Origin: an uncultured Roseibium sp.
GTDB taxonomy: Bacteria > Pseudomonadota > Alphaproteobacteria > Rhizobiales > Stappiaceae
Assembly (NCBI RefSeq): GCF_963669205.1
Contig: NZ_OY769915.1
Coordinates: 4,810,001 to 4,874,000 of the forward strand
DNA: 64,000 nt
Reading direction: 5' to 3'
The position numbers were made by a program, and so were the translations under genes. Positions 27,723 through 36,421 of this stretch are shown in pieces. The notes beneath the pieces were generated by a model. That model saw nothing but the letters and a program-made list of their open reading frames with translations, did no database searches and was not told the origin of the DNA. How positions within the stretch are numbered: the stretch's first letter is position 1; the number at the start of each line of letters is the position of its first letter.

Positions 27723-28702
27723 TGTGCGTGCTCCGCTTTCTTGAGGATCACCCGGCCCATGCGTCTGTTCGATGTCGCGTTGAAGGCGACCGCAATGATG
27801 ATCGCGCTGCCGGATATCGCCAGCTGCCAGAACGGCGAGATGTTGATCACCGGAAGCGCGTTCTTGACGATCCCGAGGAACAGCGCCCCGAGCAGGGCGC
27901 CGCCGACGGAGCCGATCCCGCCGGCAATCGAGATGCCGCCGATGACACAGGCCGCGACCACCTCGAGTTCGAACCCGCCGGCGATGTCGACATAGGCGAC
28001 CGCATAACGTGCAACCCAGAGATAGCCGGTGAGACCGGCGAGCGCGCCCGACAGCACAAAGGCGGCGCATTGGGTCCGGCCCACGTTGATCCCGGTATAG
28101 ACAGCCGCATGCGGATTTCCGCCGACGGCATAAAACGCCCGGCCGAGCGCGGTGCGGCCGATCAGGACGGCAAAGCCGAGCACGGCGACAATGGCAATCC
28201 AGGAAAGGACCGGAAGCCCCAGAACGACGGCGCGCGGAAAGGCCTTGAAACTGTCGCTCATTTCGTGGGCGTTGATCCACGCACCGTCGGAAATCAGGAA
28301 GATGATGCCCCTGTAGACGGTCATCGTCCCGAGCGTCACGACAATCGGCGGAATGTCGAGTTTCCAGACCAGCAATCCGTTCGCCAGTCCCATGATCGCC
28401 CCGAGAAGAATGGAGATCACCAGGATGACGGGGATCGGCAGACCGGGATAGAGCGTGTTCAGCATCGCGACCACCATCCCGGTCAGCGCCAGGTTCGCCG
28501 CAACGGAGAGGTCGATACAGCGGGTCAGGATCACGGCCATCTGACCGAGCGCGAGAATGATCAGCGGTGCTGTATCGTTGAACACGTTGGCAAGGTTGGA
28601 GGGGTCGACGAAGGCCGGAAAACGGCTGGCAATGGCCAGAAGCAAGGCCAGGATCGCCGCCGCGAGGACCAGTTCGCGCGACTTCAGGAACGACTTTGTC
28701 AT
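27719..28702 (-). CDS. rhaP: L-rhamnose ABC transporter permease RhaP
   Basis: The 327-residue CUT2-family permease has multiple helices, with the conserved LTRCIDLSVAANLALTGM region and GGNPHAAVYTGINVGRTQ in the cytoplasmic coupling loop. It overlaps both neighbours by four bases (ATGA), so rhaT, rhaP and rhaQ are translationally coupled. It forms the membrane channel with RhaQ, energised by RhaT. Confidence 0.92.
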   Translation of the reverse strand: MTKSFLKSRELVLAAAILALLLAIASRFPAFVDPSNLANVFNDTAPLIILALGQMAVILTRCIDLSVAANLALTGMVVAMLNTLYPGLPIPVILVISILLGAIMGLANGLLVWKLDIPPIVVTLGTMTVYRGIIFLISDGAWINAHEMSDSFKAFPRAVVLGLPVLSWIAIVAVLGFAVLIGRTALGRAFYAVGGNPHAAVYTGINVGRTQCAAFVLSGALAGLTGYLWVARYAVAYVDIAGGFELEVVAACVIGGISIAGGIGSVGGALLGALFLGIVKNALPVINISPFWQLAISGSAIIIAVAFNATSNRRMGRVILKKAEHAQ

Positions 28703-30252
28703 GACGTCTCCCCGGACAGACCGGCCGCGGCCCGCACAAGGCGTTCCGGCGTCAGGTCCGCGCCCTCGTATTCGGCCGCAATACGCCCTTCCCGCATGAC
28801 GATGACCCGGTCGGACATCCCCAGTATTTCCGGGATCTCGGACGACACCATGATCACCGCGAGCCCCTGTGCGGCCAGTTCCGCCATGAATTCATGAACG
28901 GCCGCCTTGGAGCCGATATCGATGCCCTTGGTCGGCTCGTCCAGAATGATCACCCTAGGCTGCGTTGCCAGCCACTTGGCGATGATCACCTTCTGCTGGT
29001 TGCCGCCGGAAAGTTCACCGATGTCCTGATCGAGTGCGGCAGCACGCAGGTCGAGCCTCCCGGTATAGTCCCGCGTCAGCCTGAACTCTTCCGCAAGACG
29101 CAGAAATCCGTTCCGCGACGTGGATTTCAGCGACGGCAACGACACGTTCTGGAAGATCGGCAGTCCCTTGATAGCGCCCTGTTTGCCGCGGTCTTCCGGC
29201 ACATAGACGATGCCGTGGCTGATCGCCTCGTCGGGCGTTCGGATCACGGCAACGGTATCGTCGATCCGTATCGCACCCTTCGAGGGTTTGGTTATTCCGA
29301 AAAGCGCCTGCATGAACTCGCTGCGCCCTGCACCGACCAGTCCGTAAAAACCAAGTATCTCTCCGCGCCGCAGGGTGAACCCGATGTCCTCGAATTCGGT
29401 CGGATGGCTGTAGCCGACAACACGCAGGATCTCGGATCCGAGTTCGGGCGTTCGTTTCGGAAACACCTGGTCGACGGAGCGGCCGACCATCAGGCGGACG
29501 AGATCCGGCTCCGTTACGTCGGAAATCCTGCCGGCCCCGACCATCTGTCCGTCCCGGAAGACGGTGTAGCGGTCGGCAATGCGGAAAATCTCGTCGAACT
29601 TGTGGCTGATGAAGAGGATCGCCTTGCCCTCGGCCTTGAGCCGCTCGACCAGTTCGTAGGTTTCCTCGATCTCCTTGTGGGAAAGGGACGCCGTCGGTTC
29701 GTCCATGATGACAATGCTTGCGTCGATCGACAGGGCGCGTGCAATGGCGACCAGATGCTTGTTGGCAATGCCCAGTTCCTTCAGGAGTACGGAGGGATCT
29801 ATCCGGGCACCGATCCGTGCAAGCAGATCCTTCGCCTGCCGGAGCATCGATGCCTTGTCGATCAGCCCGAAGCGCGTCCTCGGGGCGTGCCCGATGAAGA
29901 TGTTTTCGGCAACCGAGAGATCGTCGAAAAGCACGGTCTCCTGGTGGATCGCCGTCACGCCGGCCCTGCCCGCATCCTGTGCGGTCGGAAAGGAAACGGC
30001 GGCACCATTGATCGTGATCTCGCCTTCATCCGGCTGGTAGATCCCGGTCAGAACCTTGACGATGGTTGATTTGCCGGCACCGTTCTCGCCGACGAGGGCC
30101 GTGACCTGCCCCGGGTAGAGATCAAGCGCGACTTTGGAGAGGGCTTTCACGCCGGGAAAGGACTTGGAAATGCCCTTCAGCGACAGGACCGGCTTCTGAT
30201 CGGTGGTAACAGACGGATGCACGTTGCCGATGCCCTGCGTGTTCGCAAGCAT
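28699..30252 (-). CDS. rhaT: L-rhamnose ABC transporter ATP-binding protein RhaT
   Basis: The 517-residue protein carries two fused nucleotide-binding domains, as in RbsA and XylG. The first has Walker A GENGAGKST and Walker B IVIMDEPTASLS, with a degenerate signature region (ANKHLVAIARAL) usual for this family. The second has the canonical signature LSGGNQQKV and Walker B IILDEPTKGIDIG but a degenerate Walker A. It drives import of L-rhamnose at the cytoplasmic face. It is separated from rhaS by a strong stem-loop. Confidence 0.93.
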   Translation of the reverse strand: MLANTQGIGNVHPSVTTDQKPVLSLKGISKSFPGVKALSKVALDLYPGQVTALVGENGAGKSTIVKVLTGIYQPDEGEITINGAAVSFPTAQDAGRAGVTAIHQETVLFDDLSVAENIFIGHAPRTRFGLIDKASMLRQAKDLLARIGARIDPSVLLKELGIANKHLVAIARALSIDASIVIMDEPTASLSHKEIEETYELVERLKAEGKAILFISHKFDEIFRIADRYTVFRDGQMVGAGRISDVTEPDLVRLMVGRSVDQVFPKRTPELGSEILRVVGYSHPTEFEDIGFTLRRGEILGFYGLVGAGRSEFMQALFGITKPSKGAIRIDDTVAVIRTPDEAISHGIVYVPEDRGKQGAIKGLPIFQNVSLPSLKSTSRNGFLRLAEEFRLTRDYTGRLDLRAAALDQDIGELSGGNQQKVIIAKWLATQPRVIILDEPTKGIDIGSKAAVHEFMAELAAQGLAVIMVSSEIPEILGMSDRVIVMREGRIAAEYEGADLTPERLVRAAAGLSGETS

Positions 30253-30291
30253 TCCCAGTCCCCCGCAATCTGAATTTTTTTTAGGTCATGG

Positions 30292-30315
30292 GCCGGCCCG
30301 GTTGTCCGGGCCGGC
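30292..30315 (-). promoter_or_regulatory. Intercistronic stem-loop between rhaS and rhaT
   Basis: A perfect 10-base GC-only stem (30292-30301 with 30306-30315) has a 4-base loop, placed 20 bases after the rhaS stop codon. No U-run follows on the minus strand, so it is more likely an mRNA-stabilising or attenuating element than a full terminator. This commonly gives high binding-protein and low transporter levels. Confidence 0.75.
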
Positions 30316-30335
30316 TGCTGCCTGGTCAGCGAAGC

Positions 30336-31328
30336 TTAGAAGATATCCTTGAAATCGTCGATGTTCGAGCTGTCATAGACGAACGGATCGGCCATCGCGC
30401 CTTCGTTGTTGTCGTTCAGCGTCAACGACCCCATGCGCCCCATCGGGATTTCCGCGCCCGGCTTGGCTTCGGCATTGCCCGCCGCAAGGTTGTAGGCCAG
30501 CATCGTTGCCGAGTAACCGAGATCGATCGGGTTCCAGATAGCGAAGGACTTGGACGCACCGGAGTCGATATGGCCGGCCATCTCCGACGGCAGCCCGAGA
30601 CCGGTCACGTTGACCTGACCTGCCTTTTCGGCATCGGACACGGCTTGCGCGGCAGCGACGATGCCGACGGAAGTCGGAGCGATGATCGCCTTCAGGTCGG
30701 GATAGCTCTGCATGAGACCCTGGGCCTCGCGGTAGGACTTGTCAGCAAGGTCATCGCCGTAAACTGTCGCGACAACATTGATGCCCGGATAGTTGTCCTT
30801 GACCTTGTTCATCTCCTCGATCCAGGTGTTCTGGTTGGTCGCGGTCGCCGATGCCGACAGGACGGCGACATCTCCGCCGTCAGGCAGATGATCCGCAGCG
30901 AGCTTGATGATCATGTTGCCGATCAGTGGGTTCGAAGAGGGGTTGAGATGCAGTTGCCGGCCGTCTGCCGCCACGCCCGAATCCCAGGAAATAACGGTGA
31001 TCCCGCGCTGCATTGCCTTTTTCAGGGCCGGAACGAGAGCGTCCTGATCATTTGCGGAAACGGCAATTGCGTCCACCTTTTGCGCGATCAGCGCATTGAT
31101 GACTTCGATCTGACCCTCGGCGGTCGTATCTGTCGGCCCGGTATAGATGATTTCAACGTCGCCGAGTTCCTTGGCGGCTTCCTCCGCACCCTTGGCTGCG
31201 GCTTCGAAGAAGCCGATACCGAGTGCCTTGACGACAAGGGCGATCCGCTTGGTTTCTGCCTGCGCCGGTACAGCTATGCACATGGCGGCAACGGCTGTTG
31301 CTGCTAACAGTGACTTCAAGAGTTTCAT
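30336..31328 (-). CDS. rhaS: L-rhamnose-binding periplasmic protein RhaS
   Basis: The 330-residue type I periplasmic binding protein has a clear signal peptide (MKLLKSLLAATAVAAMCIA, cleaved after AQA) and the ribose-binding-protein fold. Landmarks are ALGIGFFEAAAKGAEEAAKE, then VDAIAVSANDQDAL and ISWDSGV. The ATG at 31328 has GGGAGGAAG just upstream; the longer frame is not coding. It captures rhamnose for RhaTPQ. A stem-loop after the gene should raise its relative expression. Confidence 0.93.
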   Translation of the reverse strand: MKLLKSLLAATAVAAMCIAVPAQAETKRIALVVKALGIGFFEAAAKGAEEAAKELGDVEIIYTGPTDTTAEGQIEVINALIAQKVDAIAVSANDQDALVPALKKAMQRGITVISWDSGVAADGRQLHLNPSSNPLIGNMIIKLAADHLPDGGDVAVLSASATATNQNTWIEEMNKVKDNYPGINVVATVYGDDLADKSYREAQGLMQSYPDLKAIIAPTSVGIVAAAQAVSDAEKAGQVNVTGLGLPSEMAGHIDSGASKSFAIWNPIDLGYSATMLAYNLAAGNAEAKPGAEIPMGRMGSLTLNDNNEGAMADPFVYDSSNIDDFKDIF

Positions 31329-31381
31329 TGTCTTCCTCCCTAGATAGCTGCCGGCCCTCCCAGGTTCCGGCAGAACACCGG

Positions 31382-32188
31382 CTACCCGCTTGAGGTCGCC
31401 TTTGCTTGTGCGGCGCTCGTCTGCGCCACGATTAGTTTGACATCCGCCTGCTCCAGCATCTTGGCCGCATGGTCCGGAATGCCCTCGTCCGTCACGACGG
31501 TCGAAATGCGTTCCAGCGGACACAGGATCAGCGATGAGCGGGCGTTGAACTTCGAGGAATCCGCCAGAACCACGAGTTCGTCTGCCTGCCCGATCAGTTT
31601 CTGCTCCGCCTGGATAAGGAGCGGGTCGGCCTCCATGAGCCCAAGCGCACCCAGACCCTGCGCGCCCATGAACATGCGCTTGGCGTAGAAGTTCCGCGTG
31701 ACGTCGTTGTCGAACGGACTGAGGATGATGTTCTGCTCACGGTAGATCGCGCCGCCGGAAAGCATGATCGTGTTCTTGGAATTCTTCAGCAGATGCTCGG
31801 CGATCGGAAACGAATTGGTGAAGACCTGCATCCGGCGCGTCGCCAGCGGATGCACCATCTGAAAGGTTGTCGTGCCGCCGTTTATGATGATCGGGTCACC
31901 GTCTTCGCAAAGCTCGACGGCCTTTTGCGCGATTGCGCGCTTTTGAGCGATGTTGATTGTTTCATTGACCGAGAACGGTCGCCCTGCAAGGCCGACAAAT
32001 TGCGGCGGATGGATCGACTCCGCACCGCCGCGCACCCGGCGCAGCTTCTTCTGCACATGCAGGGTTGCGATATCCCTGCGAATGGTTGCCTCGGAAGATC
32101 CCGTCAGGGTCACCAGTTCCTGGACCGTCACGACGGGCCGGTCCTGGACTGCGGACAGGATGATCCTCTGGCGTTCTTTCTCGTGCAT
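31382..32188 (-). CDS. rhaR: DeoR-family regulator of rhamnose genes
   Basis: The 268-residue protein has an N-terminal DeoR helix-turn-helix (VTVQELVTLTGSSEATIRRD then IATLHVQKKLRRVRGG) and a C-terminal sugar-phosphate-sensing domain. It starts the transport operon and is divergent from rhaD. I chose the ATG at 32188, which has GGGAG 7 nt upstream; an upstream ATG at 32221 in the same frame lacks a Shine-Dalgarno sequence. DeoR regulators are usually repressors relieved by a pathway intermediate. Candidate operators lie in the intergenic region to its right. Confidence 0.88.
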   Translation of the reverse strand: MHEKERQRIILSAVQDRPVVTVQELVTLTGSSEATIRRDIATLHVQKKLRRVRGGAESIHPPQFVGLAGRPFSVNETINIAQKRAIAQKAVELCEDGDPIIINGGTTTFQMVHPLATRRMQVFTNSFPIAEHLLKNSKNTIMLSGGAIYREQNIILSPFDNDVTRNFYAKRMFMGAQGLGALGLMEADPLLIQAEQKLIGQADELVVLADSSKFNARSSLILCPLERISTVVTDEGIPDHAAKMLEQADVKLIVAQTSAAQAKATSSG

Positions 32189-32258
32189 TCCGTTCTCCCG
32201 TTGCTCAAACGTTTTCATCAAAAACAGTCATTGTCAATCAATAATTGTCACAAACGCT

Positions 32259-32277
32259 CATATTGCAGTGCAATATG
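32259..32277. promoter_or_regulatory. 19-bp palindrome in the rhaR-rhaD control region
   Basis: Arms CATATTGCA and TGCAATATG flank a single central G. It sits midway between the divergent rhaR and rhaD genes, so a protein bound there could affect both promoters. The symmetry is seen directly; the binding protein is unknown, with RhaR the obvious candidate. Confidence 0.65.
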
Positions 32278-32301
32278 ATTGAATTTGATTGTTTTTGATT
32301 G
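32276..32301. promoter_or_regulatory. Three TGATTG direct repeats at 10-bp phase
   Basis: TGATTG occurs at 32276, 32286 and 32296, exactly one helical turn apart, and its complement CAATCA lies at 32235-32240. Direct repeats on one helix face are typical of DeoR-family operators, so this is the best candidate for RhaR control of rhaDI and of the divergent operon. It partly overlaps the palindrome to its left. Confidence 0.65.
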
Positions 32302-32374
32302 ACACGACGGTGCTTTCGAGCGAGGTTCTAATCAAAGAGGCTTGCTCTGTCAGGCGTATTTTCGGGAGGTATCG

Positions 32375-34477
32375 ATGTTGAACTCTGCTGCGGGATCACG
32401 GCTGCAAAACCTATGGGACGACGAAACCGCGCAGTCGATGACAGAAGCCGAGTTGCTGCTGTACCGGTCGAACCTTCTGGGTTCGGACAAGCGCATCACC
32501 AATTATGGCGGCGGCAACACCTCGGTAAAGGCGATGGAGAAAGACCCCCTGACCGGCGAACAGGCCGAAGTCCTGTGGGTCAAGGGATCAGGCGGCGACG
32601 TCGGCACCATAAAAATGGACGGCTTTGCAACGCTTTACATGGACAAGCTGCGCGCCCTGAAGGGTCTTTATCGCGGCCTCGAGTTCGAAGACGAGATGGT
32701 AGGCTACTTGCCGCATTGCACCTTCAACCTCAATCCGCGCGCTGCCTCCATCGACACTCCGCTGCACGCCTACGTGCCTGCCAGACATGTCGACCACATG
32801 CACCCGGATGCGATCATTGCGATCGCGGCAGCAGCCGACAGCAAGGCCATAACAGCAAATGTTTTCGGCGACGACATCGGCTGGCTGCCCTGGAAACGTC
32901 CCGGCTATGAACTCGGCCTGTGGCTCGAAAAATTCTGCCTCGAAAATCCCGATGCAAAAGGGGTGGTTCTGGAGAGCCATGGTCTGTTCACCTGGGCGGA
33001 CGACGCCAGAACCTGCTACGAAATCACCATCGACACGATTAACAAGGCGATCGACTGGTTCGAGCAGAAAACGCTCGGCCACAGCGCGTTCGGTGGCGCG
33101 AAATGCACCGCTCTGCCGCCGTCCGAGCGCCGAAGGACCGCTGCTGCCCTGATGCCGGTTATTCGCGGCATGATCAGCGGTGATCAGCATATGGTCGGTC
33201 ATTTCGATGACAGCGACACGGTTCTGGAATTCGTCTGCTCCAACGACATGGAGGCGCTCGCCCAACTCGGGACAAGCTGCCCGGACCATTTCCTGCGCAC
33301 GAAGATACGTCCCCTCGTGGTCGGCTTCGACCCGCAGGCCCCGGACACCGGAAAGACGATTGCCGGACTGGGCGATGCGGTTGCGCAGTACCGGGAAGAC
33401 TATGCAGCCTACTACGAGCGGTGCCGCCGGCCGGACAGTCCGGCGCTCAGAAACCCGAACGCCGTCGTCTATCTCGTTCCGGGCGTCGGCATGATCACCT
33501 TTGCCAAAGACAAGGCAACGGCCCGGATCTCCGCAGAATTCTACACCAATGCCATCAACGTCATGCGCGGCGCATCGAGTGTCTCGACCTATCGGGGCCT
33601 GGAGGAACAGGAAGCATTCGACATTGAATACTGGCTTCTGGAAGAAGCAAAGCTTCAGCGGATGCCAAAACCGAAAAGCCTGGCGGGAAAAATCGCACTG
33701 GTCACCGGCGGCGCGGGGGGCATCGGCTCCGCAACCGCGGAACGGTTCCTGCGCGAAGGCGCGTGCGTGGTCCTGGCCGATATCGATGAAAAGGCCTTGT
33801 CTGAAACCGCGGACGTGCTTTCCGGGCGGCACTCGAAAGATCTGGTGCGATCGGTGGTGATGGATGTCACCAGCGAGGACACGGTCGCCGACAGTTTTGC
33901 GCAGGCGTCGCTGGAATATGGCGGGATCGACATTCTGGTCTCCAATGCCGGCATCGCATCTTCCGCGCCCATCGAGGAAACTTCACTGGACCTTTGGAAC
34001 CGCAACATGTCGATCCTTTCGACAGGCTACTTTCTGGTTTCCCGGGCCGCGTTTCAGCTCATGAAGACGCAAGGCACGGGCGGCGCGATTGTCTTTATCG
34101 GCTCGAAGAACGGCCTCGCCGCCTCTCCCGGCGCCAGCGCCTACTGCACGGCCAAGGCCTCCGAGCTGCACCTTGCGCGCTGCCTGGCGCTCGAAGGCGC
34201 TCCGGACGGTATCCGGGTCAACACCGTCAATCCGGACGCCGTGCTGCGCGGCTCCAAGATCTGGTCAGGCGACTGGCTGAAGGAACGGGCGGAGGCCTAT
34301 GGCAAGGACACGGCGGACCTCGAGGAGCACTATCGCCAGCGTTCCCTGCTGAAAAGGTCTGTTCTTCCGGAAGATATCGCCGAGGCGGCCTACTTCCTTG
34401 CCTCCGAGTTCTCGTCCAAATCGACCGGCAACATCCTGAATGTCGATGCCGGCAACGTTCAGGCCTTCACGCGCTAG
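32375..34477 (+). CDS. rhaD: Bifunctional rhamnulose-1-phosphate aldolase / L-lactaldehyde dehydrogenase
   Basis: This 700-residue fusion has an N-terminal class II aldolase/adducin domain (about 1-430) with NYGGGNTSVK, WVKGSGGDVG, the metal ligands in HVDHMHPDA and LESHGLF. A C-terminal short-chain dehydrogenase follows (about 440-700) with TGGAGGIGSA, NAG and the catalytic YCTAK. Such fusions cleave rhamnulose-1-phosphate to DHAP and L-lactaldehyde and then oxidise the aldehyde to L-lactate. The ATG at 32375 has CGGGAGGT upstream. It is divergent from rhaR and followed by rhaI. Confidence 0.93.
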   Translation: MLNSAAGSRLQNLWDDETAQSMTEAELLLYRSNLLGSDKRITNYGGGNTSVKAMEKDPLTGEQAEVLWVKGSGGDVGTIKMDGFATLYMDKLRALKGLYRGLEFEDEMVGYLPHCTFNLNPRAASIDTPLHAYVPARHVDHMHPDAIIAIAAAADSKAITANVFGDDIGWLPWKRPGYELGLWLEKFCLENPDAKGVVLESHGLFTWADDARTCYEITIDTINKAIDWFEQKTLGHSAFGGAKCTALPPSERRRTAAALMPVIRGMISGDQHMVGHFDDSDTVLEFVCSNDMEALAQLGTSCPDHFLRTKIRPLVVGFDPQAPDTGKTIAGLGDAVAQYREDYAAYYERCRRPDSPALRNPNAVVYLVPGVGMITFAKDKATARISAEFYTNAINVMRGASSVSTYRGLEEQEAFDIEYWLLEEAKLQRMPKPKSLAGKIALVTGGAGGIGSATAERFLREGACVVLADIDEKALSETADVLSGRHSKDLVRSVVMDVTSEDTVADSFAQASLEYGGIDILVSNAGIASSAPIEETSLDLWNRNMSILSTGYFLVSRAAFQLMKTQGTGGAIVFIGSKNGLAASPGASAYCTAKASELHLARCLALEGAPDGIRVNTVNPDAVLRGSKIWSGDWLKERAEAYGKDTADLEEHYRQRSLLKRSVLPEDIAEAAYFLASEFSSKSTGNILNVDAGNVQAFTR

Positions 34478-34581
34478 GGTAATGAACCACATTTCCCGCG
34501 CTTCCGCGCCTTGAGGACAAGCAAGCCGCCTCAAACCATTTCGGCCTCATTTATGAGTCCGTACCCTAGAGGAGACCGGTC

Positions 34582-35868
34582 ATGCCCATGATCGACAGCG
34601 CGCTGGTGGCGCAGGAAAACGAAAAGCTCATCACGAACCTCCGCCGCGACTACGACGCTCTTGGCGAGCAACTCGACCGGCGCGGCGTCGCCATCGACGA
34701 GATCAAGCAGAAAGTATCCGCCTATGGCGTCGCAATCCCCTCCTGGGGCGTGGGAACGGGCGGCACCCGGTTCGCGCGGTTTCCTGGACCGGGAGAGCCC
34801 CGCAACATCTTCGACAAGCTCGAGGATTGCTCGGTGATTCATGAACTGACAGGCGCAACGCCCAGCGTTTCCCTGCATATCCCCTGGGACAGGGCGGACC
34901 CGGCATTGCTCAGGAACAGGGCTGACGAGCTCGGTCTTGCTTTCGACGCGATGAACTCCAATACCTTTCAGGATCAGGAGGACCAGCGCCAGTCCTACAA
35001 GTTCGGGTCGCTTTCGCATACCGATCCGTCTGTCAGGCAACAAGCCATCGAGCACAATCTGGAATGTATCGAGATCGGCGCAGCGCTCGGGTCGAAGGCC
35101 CTGACCGTATGGGTCGGTGACGGATCGAATTTTCCCGGACAGACCCACTTTACCCGTCAGTTGGAACGCTATCTGGAAAGTGCGAAGACCATCTACGCAC
35201 AGCTTCCGGGCGACTGGCGGCTCTTTACCGAACACAAGATCTTTGAGCCGGCCTTCTACTCAACCGTTGTTCAGGACTGGGGCACCAACTACCTGATTGC
35301 CACGGAGCTCGGTGAGCGGGCCTTCTGTCTGGTTGATCTCGGACATCATGCGCCGAACGTGAACATCGAGATGATCGTTGCCAGGCTGATCCAGTTCGGC
35401 AAGCTCGGCGGCTTCCATTTCAACGACAGCAAATACGGCGACGATGACCTGGATACGGGCAGCATCGATCCCTATCGCCTGTTCCTGGTCTTCAACGAAC
35501 TGGTGGACGCAGAGGCCCGCAAGGCACCGGGGTTCGACCCTGCCCATATGCTCGACCAGTCACACAACGTTACCGACCCGATCGAAAGCCTGATGGTGTC
35601 TGCCATGGAAGTACAGCGTGCCTACGCCCAGGCGCTGATCGTGGACCGACAGGGGCTGGAAGCAGCCCAGGAAAACAACGATGCACTGATGGCGTCTTCA
35701 GCACTCAAGCAGGCCTTCCGCACTGACGTGGAACCGATCCTGGCGATGGCGCGCGCCGAAAAGCGCGCTGCGGTCAACCCGGTATCCGCTTACCGGATGT
35801 CCCGTTACCGGGAAACGGTCGCAAAGACGCGCCCCGCCGTCTCCGGCGCGGGCGGCGGCATCGTCTGA
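34582..35868 (+). CDS. rhaI: L-rhamnose isomerase
   Basis: This 428-residue TIM-barrel sugar isomerase is of the rhizobial/Pseudomonas stutzeri type rather than E. coli RhaA. Characteristic stretches are VAIPSWGVGTGGTRFARFPG, then FTEHKIFEPAFYSTV, DLGHHAPNVNIEM and GGFHFNDSKYGDDDLD, which hold the metal-binding Glu, Asp and His residues. It converts L-rhamnose to L-rhamnulose. It starts about 100 bases after rhaD on the same strand and is most likely cotranscribed. Confidence 0.93.
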   Translation: MPMIDSALVAQENEKLITNLRRDYDALGEQLDRRGVAIDEIKQKVSAYGVAIPSWGVGTGGTRFARFPGPGEPRNIFDKLEDCSVIHELTGATPSVSLHIPWDRADPALLRNRADELGLAFDAMNSNTFQDQEDQRQSYKFGSLSHTDPSVRQQAIEHNLECIEIGAALGSKALTVWVGDGSNFPGQTHFTRQLERYLESAKTIYAQLPGDWRLFTEHKIFEPAFYSTVVQDWGTNYLIATELGERAFCLVDLGHHAPNVNIEMIVARLIQFGKLGGFHFNDSKYGDDDLDTGSIDPYRLFLVFNELVDAEARKAPGFDPAHMLDQSHNVTDPIESLMVSAMEVQRAYAQALIVDRQGLEAAQENNDALMASSALKQAFRTDVEPILAMARAEKRAAVNPVSAYRMSRYRETVAKTRPAVSGAGGGIV

Positions 35869-35900
35869 GGGTTCCTCACTGCGGGTCGCAGGCGTGTGCG

Positions 35901-36284
35901 TCAGCAGCCGCACGCAAGCGAATCGTCTCCTCCGCCAGGGCAGATCACCTCCTGCCTCGGGAAACTGATCCTGTGTGTCTCAAACTCTGCGAAGAAGCCG
36001 CCATTGGCCCAGCACCACTTGCCCTCGCCCATCGTCGTGCTGGATGCATCGCAGGAGCGACCGAGATAGAGCGTCTCCCTTTCGCGCGTCACTGACGACG
36101 CCGCGCCCGCCTCGAAGAAGCGGGTCACCGGATACTGGGATTTCAGGACGTAGCCGGACGCGTTACAGCTGAGCGACCAGCTGTGATTGTCGCCGACATA
36201 ACCGAATTCATCGGACAGGGACGCCGCGGAAAAGAAGCCGAAGATGGCCATGAAGGCGAAAGGAACTTTCAATCTTGAAAACAT
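35901..36284 (-). CDS. Secreted hypothetical protein
   Basis: The protein has about 127 residues. A signal peptide (MFSRLKVPFAFMAIFGFFSA) is followed by a small domain with several Cys and Trp residues (SWSLSCNASGYVL, YLGRSCDASS, GKWCWANGGF) and a Cys-Gly-Cys end, so disulphides in the periplasm are likely. The ATG at 36284 has a weak GGAA upstream; the frame opens further to 36329. It converges on rhaI. I do not recognise the family. Confidence 0.65.
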   Translation of the reverse strand: MFSRLKVPFAFMAIFGFFSAASLSDEFGYVGDNHSWSLSCNASGYVLKSQYPVTRFFEAGAASSVTRERETLYLGRSCDASSTTMGEGKWCWANGGFFAEFETHRISFPRQEVICPGGGDDSLACGC

Positions 36285-36421
36285 CTTGCACGTTCCAATA
36301 AACAGACTGCGGTTGCAAAACACAGTCAATCATACCAAACGTCCAGGCTCAGGGGCAGCCCGGAGACGAAGCGCGGCCCATTTCCTTCGGGTCTGGGGAA
36401 CGCCTTCCAGGTCACACGATG

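Noticed and set aside
27723..28739. Long N-terminal extension of the rhaQ frame
   Set aside because: It lies over rhaP in another phase, is arginine-rich and unlike any protein; rhaQ starts at the ATGA overlap at 27722.
30275..30282. T-run next to the stem-loop after rhaS as a rho-independent terminator
   Set aside because: For the minus-strand operon the run reads as A and not U, so it cannot serve as its terminator.
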